NCBI GenBank assembly: GCA_964346325.1
Contig: CAYFUK010000011.1
Location: 1-26,976, forward strand
Reading direction: 5' to 3'
DNA from: JAUVDZ01 sp964346325
GTDB taxonomy: Bacteria; Patescibacteriota; Gracilibacteria; UBA1369; PNNO01
Length of the DNA: 26,976 nt
The notes below the pieces were generated by a model that searched no databases, was not told the DNA's origin, and worked only from the letters and a program-made list of their open reading frames with translations. The translations under genes and the position numbers were made by a program. Numbering within the stretch: the first letter of the stretch is position 1; every line of letters starts with the position of its first letter. Below, in pieces: positions 8,225 through 15,660 of this stretch.

Positions 8225-8776
8225 TTATATGGTTATGGTTTGTTTATCGGTAATTATTAAATCAACTTTTATATCGTGTTTTTCAGCAGGGATATTGTCA
8301 ACAATTTGAAAGTTATATGCAAGTCCAACTTTTAAACAATTTAAATTTTTATTTAGATAATCATAATATCCTTTGCCGAATCCTATTCTGTGGCCGGAGT
8401 CATCAAACGCAATACCCGGGATTAATGCAAAATCTATGATTTTTGGATCGATTTTTTTTGAATCGGCTTTTGGTTCGGGAATAGAAAAAGCACCTTTTTC
8501 AAGATCTTCCAATGAATTTATTTTATATATATCTATTTTATTACCCTTAACTTTGGGAACATAAATATTCTTTTTATATAAATTATTTAAAATAAGCTTA
8601 ATTGTATCAACTTCATTTTTGAAAGATATATAAAAAAGTACATGTTCGGCTTTTTTGAATGAAGAATTTGAAATTATTTTTTTATATATTTTTTCATCGA
8701 ATATATTTTTTTTATTTTTATTTAAATTAAGGCGTTTTTCTTTGAGAATTTTTCTTATTTCGGATTTAGTCTGCAT
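8225..8776 (-). CDS. fthC: 5-formyltetrahydrofolate cyclo-ligase
   Basis: A 183-residue protein of the MTHFS family, which converts 5-formyl-THF to 5,10-methenyl-THF using ATP and recycles the by-product formed by GlyA. It begins with the family-like segment SEIRKILKEKR (residues 5-15). The phosphate/folate-binding motif IGFGKGYYDYL is near residues 131-141, and the C-terminus VDLIITDKQTI is typical. N-terminal codons are strongly Lys/Asn/Ile rich, reflecting AT bias. It is first gene of the unit with glyA. Confidence 0.92.
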   Translation of the reverse strand: MQTKSEIRKILKEKRLNLNKNKKNIFDEKIYKKIISNSSFKKAEHVLFYISFKNEVDTIKLILNNLYKKNIYVPKVKGNKIDIYKINSLEDLEKGAFSIPEPKADSKKIDPKIIDFALIPGIAFDDSGHRIGFGKGYYDYLNKNLNCLKVGLAYNFQIVDNIPAEKHDIKVDLIITDKQTITI

Positions 8777-8800
8777 GTGAGTTTTATAAAACCGGAATTA

Positions 8801-8828
8801 AGTATAGCTTGCATTAAGGAATTCTTAA
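8801..8828 (-). promoter_or_regulatory. Candidate promoter of the cyclo-ligase/glyA unit
   Basis: On the minus strand: TTAAGA (8828-8823), 16 bases, then TATACT (8806-8801). The -10 is good and the -35 is weak. It interleaves with the divergent promoter for the HtrA-like gene within the same 71-base gap. Confidence 0.45.
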
Positions 8829-8837
8829 AGTTAAAAT
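8809..8837 (+). promoter_or_regulatory. Promoter of the HtrA-like gene, nearly leaderless
   Basis: TTGCAT (8809-8814), 17 bases, TAAAAT (8832-8837). The transcript should start around 8844, only a few bases before the ATG at 8848, so the mRNA may have almost no 5' leader. Confidence 0.5.
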
Positions 8838-8847
8838 CCATATACCT

Positions 8848-9606
8848 ATGAAGAAGTCAAATTTACCCAAAATTATTGTTATTACTTTTACTGTTGCCCT
8901 GGTTACGGGAATATTGGGCGGAGCTCTTACCAATGAATATCTGGTTGCATATTTATTCGATCAATTAAGTGAAAAACAAGAGGAGAAATTCCCGATTGTT
9001 AAAAAGGTAATTGAAGAAAAAGTATATTTAGAGGAGTCTTCAACAATTGAAGCAATTGATACGGCGTCCAAAGCACTTGTTCTTGTTTCCGAAACATCAC
9101 AGATTAAAAATGCATCTCTTTCGACATCCGGCATGGTATTAACTTCCGACGGTATAATTGTTACTTGTTCTTCTTTTGTTGAAGACAGAAATTCATGGTT
9201 TATTATTATGGATGATGGACAAACATACAGCGCCCGGGTAGTTTATCATGATAAAAATGATGATATTGCCTTTTTACAAATCACAGACAAAAATCAGTTT
9301 AAATATTTCGATACACTTAAATTCAATAGTGAACCTCTTAAAACCGGACAGAAAATTTTATCCATTGGTGCTTTTAACAAAGCCAAATCCGGAATCGTTT
9401 CATATATAACCAAGTTTCCGACGGAATCTATAATATCCGATTACGAAATTGACAGTAATTTTGCATGCGGACCTTCGGTAAATATGAATGGTGAATTTAT
9501 TGGTATTACTCTGGATTCTGATTCAATAGAGCAGGGGACAAGCCATATAATACCCGCCCCTGCAATTAATAATGCTTTGAATACTTTTAAGACAACTCTT
9601 CAATAA
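8848..9606 (+). CDS. Membrane-anchored HtrA/trypsin-like protein, probably proteolytically inactive
   Basis: 252 residues: an N-terminal membrane helix (about 8-28), a charged linker, then a trypsin-like fold (about 70-245) resembling the DegP/HtrA protease domain without a PDZ domain. The fold markers are STSGMVLTSDGIIVT (DegP-like SGxxxxxxGxxxT), NDDIAFLQI (DegP SDIALIQI), LKTGQKILSIGAF, SGIVS and VNMNGEFIGI. Of the catalytic triad only Asp139 remains. The His position (DegP TNNHV) reads TCSSF with Ser109, and the Ser position (DegP GNSGG) reads FACG with Ala206. This is seen directly by motif alignment and implies a non-cleaving, perhaps peptide-binding or scaffold, protein. It overlaps the convergent parvulin-lipoprotein gene by 20 bases. 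Confidence 0.8.
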   Translation: MKKSNLPKIIVITFTVALVTGILGGALTNEYLVAYLFDQLSEKQEEKFPIVKKVIEEKVYLEESSTIEAIDTASKALVLVSETSQIKNASLSTSGMVLTSDGIIVTCSSFVEDRNSWFIIMDDGQTYSARVVYHDKNDDIAFLQITDKNQFKYFDTLKFNSEPLKTGQKILSIGAFNKAKSGIVSYITKFPTESIISDYEIDSNFACGPSVNMNGEFIGITLDSDSIEQGTSHIIPAPAINNALNTFKTTLQ

Positions 9607-10984
9607 GAACAATAGGTACAGGTAATTGTTTCAAAGTGAGTTTGTCTGTCATTTTATCAGCCTCTTTTGTATTTAACGGTGCCATTATTTTTAGAATTCC
9701 ATTATCAATAACTTCTTTTACGGTAAAGCTGGTAATTAATTCATTGCCCGAGAAGATTCCAAGAATATCACCTTGGTTTTGAGTCAATTCTTGCAATTTT
9801 TTTTCGCCTTCCGGGTCCAGCTTAAGTTTTAAAAACGGATCATATTCTTCGTCGTACATTGTTTTTATTGTAGCGATATGATTACCTTTTAATTTTGTAG
9901 GTTCCCATTCGGCAGGCCTTAATGCGTAAAATATTACACCAAAGGTAGCCTGCATTTTATCAAGTGTTTCTTCGTATGCTTCTTCAATTTCTCTTGCTTT
10001 AATAATATGGAAACCAAAAGGGGTTTCAACAACATCGCTTATTTCATCCGATTTATTGAGTTCAAGTGCCGCATTTTCAAATTCTTCAACATATCCGCCC
10101 GAACCTGCTGGGTTCTCAAGATACCCTCCGCTTGCATTATTGGATGGATCATCAGAATATTCCAGAGCCAGTGCGGAAAAATCACCTCCGTTATCCAGTT
10201 TATCTTTAACCTCATTGATTAAAGCTTCCGCTTCTTCTTTTTTTCTTGTTATATCTTCCGATGCTCTCATTGCGCCTTCGTAAGCAACTAAAATATGGTT
10301 GGCATCAACAAGTTTAGGATGTTCAATAACCTGTTCAGCTTCTTTTTTATCGAAAAGTTTGATAATACTTGCAATTTTAATCGGAGCTGCAAGTGCAAAC
10401 GGCCTTTCGTTATATTCAATTACTTCTTCATTTACCTCTCCGGGTTCAAGGTCAAAAACAATATCCTTGAATGAAGCTTTTATTTCATCTTTATACATCC
10501 AGTCGGCATGAGAATAAAATATTCTTTCGGGATCATCCAGAACATCGTTTTGAGCCGTTAATTCAAAATTTTCACCGTTCTTGATTTTTCCAAGAGTGTT
10601 TTTTGCTTTTTCAAGTATTTCGGCTTCATATTCAGATTCATCTTTGATTTTTTTCTTAATCGAAAAAGTGGAATTTCGGCTTATTGTTTGTTTGATGTTA
10701 TTTATATCATCAATTGTTCCGAATTTTACCGTCAAATAATTTAAATCATCTTCGTCTGATTCATTTATTTCAACTTCCGCCACTTCGTAATCGCTGAGCC
10801 TTTCTTTTATGGTTGATTTAAGATCGTCGATTGCTTTTTGTTCGTCACCGTCAAAATTGGTTAAATTAACCAGATATTTAAGTTCGTGTGTTTCATATTT
10901 GCTTGATTTTGTAATGTCCGCGTTGCAGCCCGAAACACTTATAATTATTAAAACTGCAACAAGTGTGTGGAATAATCTTTTCAT
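9587..10984 (-). CDS. Parvulin-type peptidyl-prolyl isomerase lipoprotein (PrsA/SurA-like)
   Basis: 465 residues. The lipoprotein signal has lipobox VSGC with Cys20 as the lipidated residue. A first degenerate parvulin-like region lies at about 120-205 (FYSHADWMYKDEIKASF, FDLEPGEVNE). A second, canonical PpiC domain lies at about 226-333 with ANHILV, GGDFSALALEYSDDPSN, SGGYL and TPFGFHIIKA. The C-terminal ~130 residues are not assigned. It probably assists folding of secreted proteins at the outer face of the membrane. The canonical second domain may be catalytic and the first structural. An extended -10 promoter lies at 11014. The gene end overlaps the HtrA-like gene tail-to-tail. Confidence 0.88.
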   Translation of the reverse strand: MKRLFHTLVAVLIIISVSGCNADITKSSKYETHELKYLVNLTNFDGDEQKAIDDLKSTIKERLSDYEVAEVEINESDEDDLNYLTVKFGTIDDINNIKQTISRNSTFSIKKKIKDESEYEAEILEKAKNTLGKIKNGENFELTAQNDVLDDPERIFYSHADWMYKDEIKASFKDIVFDLEPGEVNEEVIEYNERPFALAAPIKIASIIKLFDKKEAEQVIEHPKLVDANHILVAYEGAMRASEDITRKKEEAEALINEVKDKLDNGGDFSALALEYSDDPSNNASGGYLENPAGSGGYVEEFENAALELNKSDEISDVVETPFGFHIIKAREIEEAYEETLDKMQATFGVIFYALRPAEWEPTKLKGNHIATIKTMYDEEYDPFLKLKLDPEGEKKLQELTQNQGDILGIFSGNELITSFTVKEVIDNGILKIMAPLNTKEADKMTDKLTLKQLPVPIVLIEELS

Positions 10985-11013
10985 TGCTTAAATTGTTAAT
11001 TACATCAACAGAT

Positions 11014-11022
11014 ATTATAACA
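11014..11022 (-). promoter_or_regulatory. Extended -10 promoter of the parvulin lipoprotein gene
   Basis: On the minus strand a perfect TATAAT (11019-11014) is preceded by TGT, giving TGnTATAAT. No good -35 box lies at the right distance; the upstream region is a T/A tract. Predicted start near 11007, about 23 bases before the ATG. Confidence 0.55.
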
Positions 11023-11100
11023 AATTTTTTAAAAAAAACTACTCAAAAACAGCTTGAAATTTTAGATTTTCTTTAGAAAAATTTTAAATTTATTATGTAT

Positions 11101-11126
11101 TTTGTTAGATACAAATATCTAACAAA
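11101..11126. promoter_or_regulatory. Perfect 11-base inverted repeat before the small Cys-rich gene
   Basis: TTTGTTAGATA (11101-11111), a 4-base CAAA spacer, then TATCTAACAAA (11116-11126). The repeat ends 7 bases before the ATG at 11134. It could be an operator for a dimeric regulator, or an RNA hairpin that limits access to the start codon. No T run follows, so it is not a classical terminator. Confidence 0.65.
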
Positions 11127-11133
11127 TTTAATT

Positions 11134-11439
11134 ATGGCAAAAAAAAAGATTAACAGAGCTGTAAAAGCTTTTGAAAATTCAGTTTTAGTATGCGGGCATT
11201 TGTATGAAGTTGAGAGTTTGGAGTTGGGTTTTAATTTTCCTGAAGATATTCAATCTGATTCTCAGGCTTGGTGTGACAAATGTGAAGAAAAATTTAATAA
11301 AGAACGAGGCTGGACAAAAGCCGCTTTAAAATTCGCTGATTTCCATGATTATTGTTATACGTGCCTAATGTTATTAAGAGATTTATATCTTGAAAAATTA
11401 AAAACGGGAAAACCCGGTAAATATAAATTGTGGTATTGA
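11134..11439 (+). CDS. Small Cys-rich (zinc-ribbon-like) protein of unknown function
   Basis: 101 residues from the ATG at 11134 (MAKKKINRAVKAF). An upstream in-frame ATG at 11095 would place the inverted repeat inside the coding region and add MYFVRYKYLTNLI, so it is less likely. Potential metal ligands are VCGH (Cys20, His22), WCDKC near 48-52 and YCYTC near 77-81: three Cys-containing clusters, as expected for one or two zinc sites. The rest is helix-like and charged with a basic C-terminus (KTGKPGKYKLWY). There is no signal peptide or membrane helix. I do not recognise the family. The palindrome just upstream suggests tight, possibly autogenous, control. The stop is TGA. Confidence 0.7.
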   Translation: MAKKKINRAVKAFENSVLVCGHLYEVESLELGFNFPEDIQSDSQAWCDKCEEKFNKERGWTKAALKFADFHDYCYTCLMLLRDLYLEKLKTGKPGKYKLWY

Positions 11440-11473
11440 TAATATTTATTATGTATTTTAGCCATATGTTCCA

Positions 11474-11550
11474 TGGTGGGCGATGTAGGATTCGAACCTA
11501 CGACCTCCTGGGTGTAAACCAGATGCTCTAGCCAACTGAGCTAATCGCCC
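11474..11550 (-). tRNA. tRNA-Val (anticodon UAC)
   Basis: Read on the minus strand, the acceptor arms GGGCGAT and ATCGCCC pair perfectly. The D arm is GCTC/GAGC, the anticodon stem is TCTGG/CCAGG around loop TTTACAC (anticodon TAC), and the T arm is GTAGG/CCTAC around TTCGAAT. Discriminator A and an encoded CCA (11476-11474) follow. All parts are canonical. Confidence 0.96.
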
Positions 11551-11577
11551 TTGATTTTTTTGAAAGTTGCAACAATC

Positions 11578-11606
11578 TTTTTATCATTTTTTTTAATCAG
11601 ATGCAA
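11578..11606 (-). promoter_or_regulatory. Promoter of tRNA-Val
   Basis: On the minus strand: TTGCAT (11606-11601), 17 bases, TAAAAA (11583-11578), with a start near 11571, about 20 bases before the tRNA. The stretch is flanked by an 8-base inverted repeat, AAGTTGCA (11564-11571) and TGCAACTT (11602-11609), which may be coincidental. Confidence 0.45.
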
Positions 11607-11607
11607 C

Positions 11608-11646
11608 TTAAAAAAAGAGGCCGACTATTGAAGAAGCCGGCCTCTT
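11608..11646 (-). terminator. Rho-independent terminator of the Tyr/Cys-rich gene
   Basis: On the minus strand AAGAGGCCG (11646-11638) pairs with CGGCCTCTT (11623-11615), a 9-base GC-rich stem with a 14-base loop, followed directly by a run of seven T residues. It lies 20 bases after the stop codon of the gene ending at 11667 and is the clearest intrinsic terminator in the window. Confidence 0.85.
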
Positions 11647-11666
11647 ACCCTCGTATGTAAATTTAT

Positions 11667-12227
11667 TTAGAAATCCCAGTATCGGTTATGGTATCTGCCG
11701 TAATGTGCGCCTCTGTAAACGCAGTTTCGGTCATAGTATCCGCAGTAATCATGCCTATGATCGTCTTTGTTATAAAAATTAAAATAGAAGTGATTATAAA
11801 CATAATTATTTAAGCTGTCTTTCCAATAATAGCGATTCTGACTGTGATCTTCATCGTATTCGTCTGTTTCGATTCTCTCGGCTTTTTGTTCGCAGTATCC
11901 GTTGCTGTAGCATATTTCATAAATAAAATAACAATAATCTCTTACGCAATATTTTCTTGTATTTCTGATTTCTGGCTCATTATTCGGAAGATCAGGACGA
12001 TATTTGTAATCATAGCAATCTCTTCCTTCGCATCTTGGTGTTATTGAGGGTTCATTATTAACATGAGTCTCTGCCGGAGGCCGGGTAAAATAATGACATT
12101 CGGAAGGCCCCGGTGAGCCCGGACGAATGTTGCCTTCGCAATCATAATAATCAGCGCTTACGCTTTGTACTCCTATAATTGTAAGTGCTGCAATCGGAAC
12201 CGCAAGGTAAAGTAATTTTTTCAGCAT
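11667..12227 (-). CDS. Secreted Tyr/Cys-rich protein of unknown function
   Basis: 186 residues with a clear Sec signal peptide (MLKKLLYLAVPIAALTIIGV, cleavage likely after VSA at residue 25). The mature part has ten cysteines and about 26 tyrosines in some 160 residues. Many are in CY, YC and YY pairs (RDCYDYKY, KYCVRDYCYFIYEICYSNGY). The C-terminus is rich in Asn, His, Tyr and Phe (YNHFYFNFYNKDDHRHD). An even Cys count fits disulfide pairing outside the cell. Pro-rich segments lie at 34-70. I do not recognise a domain; it could be a surface or matrix protein or a secreted small effector. It is a single gene with a near-consensus promoter and a strong terminator, lying between two tRNA genes, so it is an independent unit that is probably well expressed. 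Confidence 0.8.
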   Translation of the reverse strand: MLKKLLYLAVPIAALTIIGVQSVSADYYDCEGNIRPGSPGPSECHYFTRPPAETHVNNEPSITPRCEGRDCYDYKYRPDLPNNEPEIRNTRKYCVRDYCYFIYEICYSNGYCEQKAERIETDEYDEDHSQNRYYWKDSLNNYVYNHFYFNFYNKDDHRHDYCGYYDRNCVYRGAHYGRYHNRYWDF

Positions 12228-12256
12228 TTTTAATTGATTAATTTTAATTAGACAAT

Positions 12257-12285
12257 ATTAAAGCACTCAAGTAAAAATTTGTCAA
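12257..12285 (-). promoter_or_regulatory. Promoter of the Tyr/Cys-rich gene, with paired direct repeats
   Basis: On the minus strand: consensus TTGACA (12285-12280), 17 bases, then TTTAAT (12262-12257) preceded by TGC, an extended -10. On the plus strand CAATATTAAA occurs twice, at 12253 and 12283, exactly 30 bases apart. One copy covers the -10 and the other covers the -35, a layout that could bind a regulator. Confidence 0.7.
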
Positions 12286-12332
12286 TATTAAAAAAGATGA
12301 CTGATAGAACTATTGCAATTTTGAATTCGGTC

Positions 12333-12423
12333 TGGTGGGCAAGAGAGGACTTGAACCTCCACCTCCAAATAAACGGAGACTAGGCCCTCAACCTAGCGCG
12401 TCTACCAATTCCGCCACTTGCCC
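12333..12423 (-). tRNA. tRNA-Leu (anticodon GAG)
   Basis: On the minus strand the acceptor GGGCAAG pairs with CTTGCCC. The anticodon stem CTAGG/CCTAG encloses loop TTGAGGG (anticodon GAG). A long variable arm (TCTCCGTTTATTTGGAGG) marks a class II tRNA, and the T arm is GAGG/CCTC around TTCAAGT. Discriminator A and encoded CCA (12335-12333) are present. Confidence 0.95.
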
Positions 12424-12489
12424 GTACAAAACTTATTTTATTTAATTTCAGGGCAAAAACAAGTTAAAATGGATTTTTTGGCTCAAAAA

Positions 12490-12498
12490 TGCTATAAT
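12490..12498 (+). promoter_or_regulatory. Extended -10 promoter of the transglycosylase-like gene
   Basis: TGC followed by a perfect TATAAT (12493-12498). No matching -35 is evident. A start near 12505 leaves about 14 bases before the ATG at 12519. It would place the in-frame TTG at 12501 before the transcript start, so that TTG is rejected as the start codon. Confidence 0.6.
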
Positions 12499-12518
12499 AA
12501 TTGGATTTAAATGGACAA

Positions 12519-14210
12519 ATGGAGCTATTATTCAGTGAAACAAAATTAGTATTTAAAGATCACAAAGGCACACAAAAACCTGAAGTTCAGCGAGAACCCG
12601 AAGTTTCGCCAAAACAAAAAAAATCCAAAAAAGAAAAAATCGAAAAAAAATATAAACAAACCAAAACCGAAATATCTGAAAGAACTCAGGAATCAATGAC
12701 TGCGTTGCGTCAAAATATGACTCTTGAAATGTTTGCAAAAGGAATAAACACCGTTAAACGTCTGCGCGAAAAAATAAGCAGAGCTCCCATTGGACTAATC
12801 GAAAAAATAGAAGATAAATATCCCGGCATCACGCTTGCGGCATTTACTTCAAATCTTGAAGACAAAAAAAAGCTCGATTTAAAAAATTGGTCAAGTGATG
12901 AAATCTATTCGAATTTTAAAGAAAAAACTAAATATAAAATTGATTTTTTGGGTAATGATGATGCTGAAAAAAAATGGGGTCTTGCGGATATGCTCTCAAT
13001 AACAATGCGAAAAGTTACGAAATACGAAAGAGGAAACGGAAATTTAAAGCGTGTAAGTTTTAGAAGAACCGGTTTAAAAGGCCAAAACAAACCAAGAAGA
13101 GGGTTTTATGATAATAGGGGATATATGGCGGTTCATTCGGGTGATGTGTTTGAATTCGAAAATTCAAATCCTGAATTTAATAATTTATTCAGAGAAAAAG
13201 AAGCCGATAAATATAAAGAAATCGATGAAAAATCATACGGAAAATATGAAGATTCAAAATACGCAAAGCAGGACAGGGAATTTTTTAAAGAAACTCCCCG
13301 CCGTGAACCGGAACGGGAAGCATATATTCCCGATGCCTCAAAAAGAGATATGATCGCCAGAGGCAGCACTCCTTTTGAGATTCGTCCCGGATATCGCCTG
13401 ACAAAAGAAGAATACGATTGGTATAAATCAGCAAGGCGTGAAGCATACAGAATAGGCAGAATGGATATAAATCAAAGATTGGATATTTTGCAGCAAAGAT
13501 ATAATTTTAGAGATGCTCTTGATTATGCAGCTGATATGGTGGGCATTCGCGACAAAGATAAAAAATATTTTATTGCGATGAATGATGCTGTTTTAAGAGT
13601 TGAATCAAATTATAATCCGTATAATTTTAATGCACGCAAAAAAGCTGGAGCTTACGAGATAGCTCTTTCAACCGCTGCAGGTGAGTACCAGATATTAAAC
13701 TCGGTTTGGAAAGAAATGCGAAAATTTTCCGAAAACTCAAGAAAAGGAAAATATTTAAGAAGACAATTAAAAAAATACGGAATAAATCCGGATATGCTTA
13801 TGAAAATTGATTTTAATGCTCCAAGGCCTGAACAGGCAACACCTTTCCAAAGATGCATAGCACATAATTTATTCATGTTCAGATATTCAAGAATTCTTAA
13901 AAGGTTGGAATCAATCGATAATATATATGAAAAATTAAGAACAACAGAAGGAAGAACCAGGAGATCATGGATGCGCGCGATGTATTTATATTGGAGAAAC
14001 GGACCGGGTGGTGCGGCGGCGTTAATACGAAATCTTCGCAGAGGCATCCCTTTGCCTGAAACTAAACAGGAAGCCAGAGATTATTTTAATACTTATCTGC
14101 GCTCGGGAGATTGGCAGAAAAAACGCGGATTTAATGATTTTTGGACAGTAATGCGCGTTACAAAAAAATTCGCTGACAGATTCCAGCAAAACCTTGACCA
14201 GCTGAGTTAG
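12519..14210 (+). CDS. Lytic-transglycosylase-like protein without signal peptide
   Basis: 563 residues. Residues 1-80 are Lys/Glu/Gln-rich and probably coiled or disordered. A middle region (about 80-330) is basic, with segments such as GYMAVHSGDVFEFE and many Arg/Lys/Tyr, and I do not recognise it. A C-terminal lysozyme-like (SLT) domain covers about 350-510. Its catalytic-Glu motif is VLRVESNYNP with Glu362. STAAGEYQI near 384-392 matches the family SxxxGxxQ pattern, and WRNGPGG near 492-498 matches the YxxGPG pattern. Such domains cleave peptidoglycan glycan strands. There is no Sec signal or membrane helix, so delivery to the wall would need another route, for example a secretion machine or lysis. 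It is transcribed alone from an extended -10 promoter and converges on purA with a 14-base gap. Confidence 0.75.
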   Translation: MELLFSETKLVFKDHKGTQKPEVQREPEVSPKQKKSKKEKIEKKYKQTKTEISERTQESMTALRQNMTLEMFAKGINTVKRLREKISRAPIGLIEKIEDKYPGITLAAFTSNLEDKKKLDLKNWSSDEIYSNFKEKTKYKIDFLGNDDAEKKWGLADMLSITMRKVTKYERGNGNLKRVSFRRTGLKGQNKPRRGFYDNRGYMAVHSGDVFEFENSNPEFNNLFREKEADKYKEIDEKSYGKYEDSKYAKQDREFFKETPRREPEREAYIPDASKRDMIARGSTPFEIRPGYRLTKEEYDWYKSARREAYRIGRMDINQRLDILQQRYNFRDALDYAADMVGIRDKDKKYFIAMNDAVLRVESNYNPYNFNARKKAGAYEIALSTAAGEYQILNSVWKEMRKFSENSRKGKYLRRQLKKYGINPDMLMKIDFNAPRPEQATPFQRCIAHNLFMFRYSRILKRLESIDNIYEKLRTTEGRTRRSWMRAMYLYWRNGPGGAAALIRNLRRGIPLPETKQEARDYFNTYLRSGDWQKKRGFNDFWTVMRVTKKFADRFQQNLDQLS

Positions 14211-14224
14211 TAAAACAACCGAAT

Positions 14225-15532
14225 TTATCTGTAAATCATTTGGTCTCTTCTTTGTCCTATTCCTATATAGTTAATCGGACATTCAATCAATTCTTCAATT
14301 TTCAATATATATTTTTGAGCGTTTTCAGGAAGTTCTTCGAATGATTTTGCTCCTGATGTATCTTTGATCCACCCATCCATCTCAATATATTCAAGTTCAA
14401 GATCTTTATATTGATCGATCACAGAAGGCATTGAATGTAGTTTTTTCCCTTTATATTTGTAACCGGTGCATAATTTTATGTGAGGCAGATCATCCAAAAC
14501 ATCGAGTTTTGTAAGATTCACCGAAGTCAGCCCGTTTATCATAACCGAATATTTGCCAACAACAGCATCAAACCATCCGCATCTTCTGGGTCGGCCTGTT
14601 GTTGCACCGTATTCACCGCCTTTTTCACGAATTTTTTCGCCAAGCTCATCTTTTAATTCCGTTGGAAAAACACCTTCACCCACTCTTGTTGTGTAAGCTT
14701 TCATTATTCCTATTACATTGGTGATTTTGTTGAGCCCGATGCCTGTGCCTGTATGTAATCCACCACCCGTAGGATTTGAAGATGTTACAAAAGGGTATGT
14801 TCCGTGGTCTATATCAAGATGTGCGCCGTTCGCACCTTCTACAAGGATTTTTCTGCCCTGATCAATTGCGTTATTAATATAAAGTGCGGTATCGGTGATA
14901 AAAGGCCTTAAATATCCCAGTTTGTTTCTGATTTTTTCAAGCTCTTTTTCGATATCGTGTTTTAAATCGGGATACATTCTCTGAAGCTGAATCAAAGTTG
15001 AACGTACATGATCACTGAATTTATCAAATTGCAGAAGTTCTCCCATTCTTACTCCTCTTCTTGCTATTTTATCCTGATAAGCCGGACCTATACCCCTTAA
15101 AGTTGTGCCGACTTTTTTATCACCTTTTCTTTCTTCTTCAAGGCCATCTATTTTTTTATGATAATCGAATACAATATGAGCGCGGTTAGAAATAAACAAT
15201 TTTCCGTTTAAATCAATTCCGTGATTTTTCAGGGTATCAAGCTCTTCAATAAGAGTGCCCAAATGAATTACGAGGCCGTTACCCAAAACAATCTCTTTGC
15301 CTTCATGAAAACAACCGCTCGGAATCAAATGAAAAATAAATTTTGTTGTTTCTTCGGGATTATCTTTGTCCGGAACATAAATTGTGTGCCCCGCATTTGC
15401 ACCACCGGCCGCTCTTATAATAATATCCGCTTTTTCAGCCAAAATATCTACAAGTTTACCTTTACCTTCATCGCCCCATTGGGTCCCCACTACCGCCGAA
15501 ACTTGCGCCTGCGAGAATTTTATGTCATTCAT
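14225..15532 (-). CDS. purA: Adenylosuccinate synthetase
   Basis: GTP-dependent enzyme making adenylosuccinate from IMP and aspartate, the first AMP-specific step. 435 residues, standard length. The catalytic loop QWGDEGKGK has Asp21, and GGANAGHTIY near residues 43-52 carries the catalytic His. GTTLRGIGPAYQDK is near 142, EGANGAHLDIDHGTYPFVTS is the IMP-site region, and GATTGRPRRCGWFD is near 311. TKLDVLD and the C-terminal IGIGQRRDQMI are GTP-site elements. It is divergent from purC across a 528-base gap. PurB elsewhere in the window completes the second half of AMP synthesis. Confidence 0.98.
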   Translation of the reverse strand: MNDIKFSQAQVSAVVGTQWGDEGKGKLVDILAEKADIIIRAAGGANAGHTIYVPDKDNPEETTKFIFHLIPSGCFHEGKEIVLGNGLVIHLGTLIEELDTLKNHGIDLNGKLFISNRAHIVFDYHKKIDGLEEERKGDKKVGTTLRGIGPAYQDKIARRGVRMGELLQFDKFSDHVRSTLIQLQRMYPDLKHDIEKELEKIRNKLGYLRPFITDTALYINNAIDQGRKILVEGANGAHLDIDHGTYPFVTSSNPTGGGLHTGTGIGLNKITNVIGIMKAYTTRVGEGVFPTELKDELGEKIREKGGEYGATTGRPRRCGWFDAVVGKYSVMINGLTSVNLTKLDVLDDLPHIKLCTGYKYKGKKLHSMPSVIDQYKDLELEYIEMDGWIKDTSGAKSFEELPENAQKYILKIEELIECPINYIGIGQRRDQMIYR

Positions 15533-15565
15533 AATAAAAAGTTAAAAGCCTTAAAAATCATTGGC

Positions 15566-15594
15566 AGTATATATTAATATAATTTAAGGAGCAA
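15566..15594 (-). promoter_or_regulatory. Promoter of purA
   Basis: On the minus strand: TTGCTC (15594-15589), 17 bases, TATACT (15571-15566). Predicted start near 15559, about 27 bases before the purA ATG. Confidence 0.55.
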
Positions 15595-15660
15595 ATAGTG
15601 AATATGACGTCTCATTGCAGCGCAACCCCTGGATTTTTCGCGTCAAGTTTGACTTTAGGT

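Noticed and set aside
11095..11133. ATG at 11095 as start of the small Cys-rich gene
   Set aside because: The extra 13 codons are mostly the perfect inverted repeat, better explained as a regulatory site. MAKKK at 11134 is a more usual start. Not excluded.
11564..11609. AAGTTGCA/TGCAACTT inverted repeat around the tRNA-Val promoter as an operator
   Set aside because: Eight bases with a 30-base gap in AT-rich sequence, and one arm contains the -35 box. Not enough to claim regulation.
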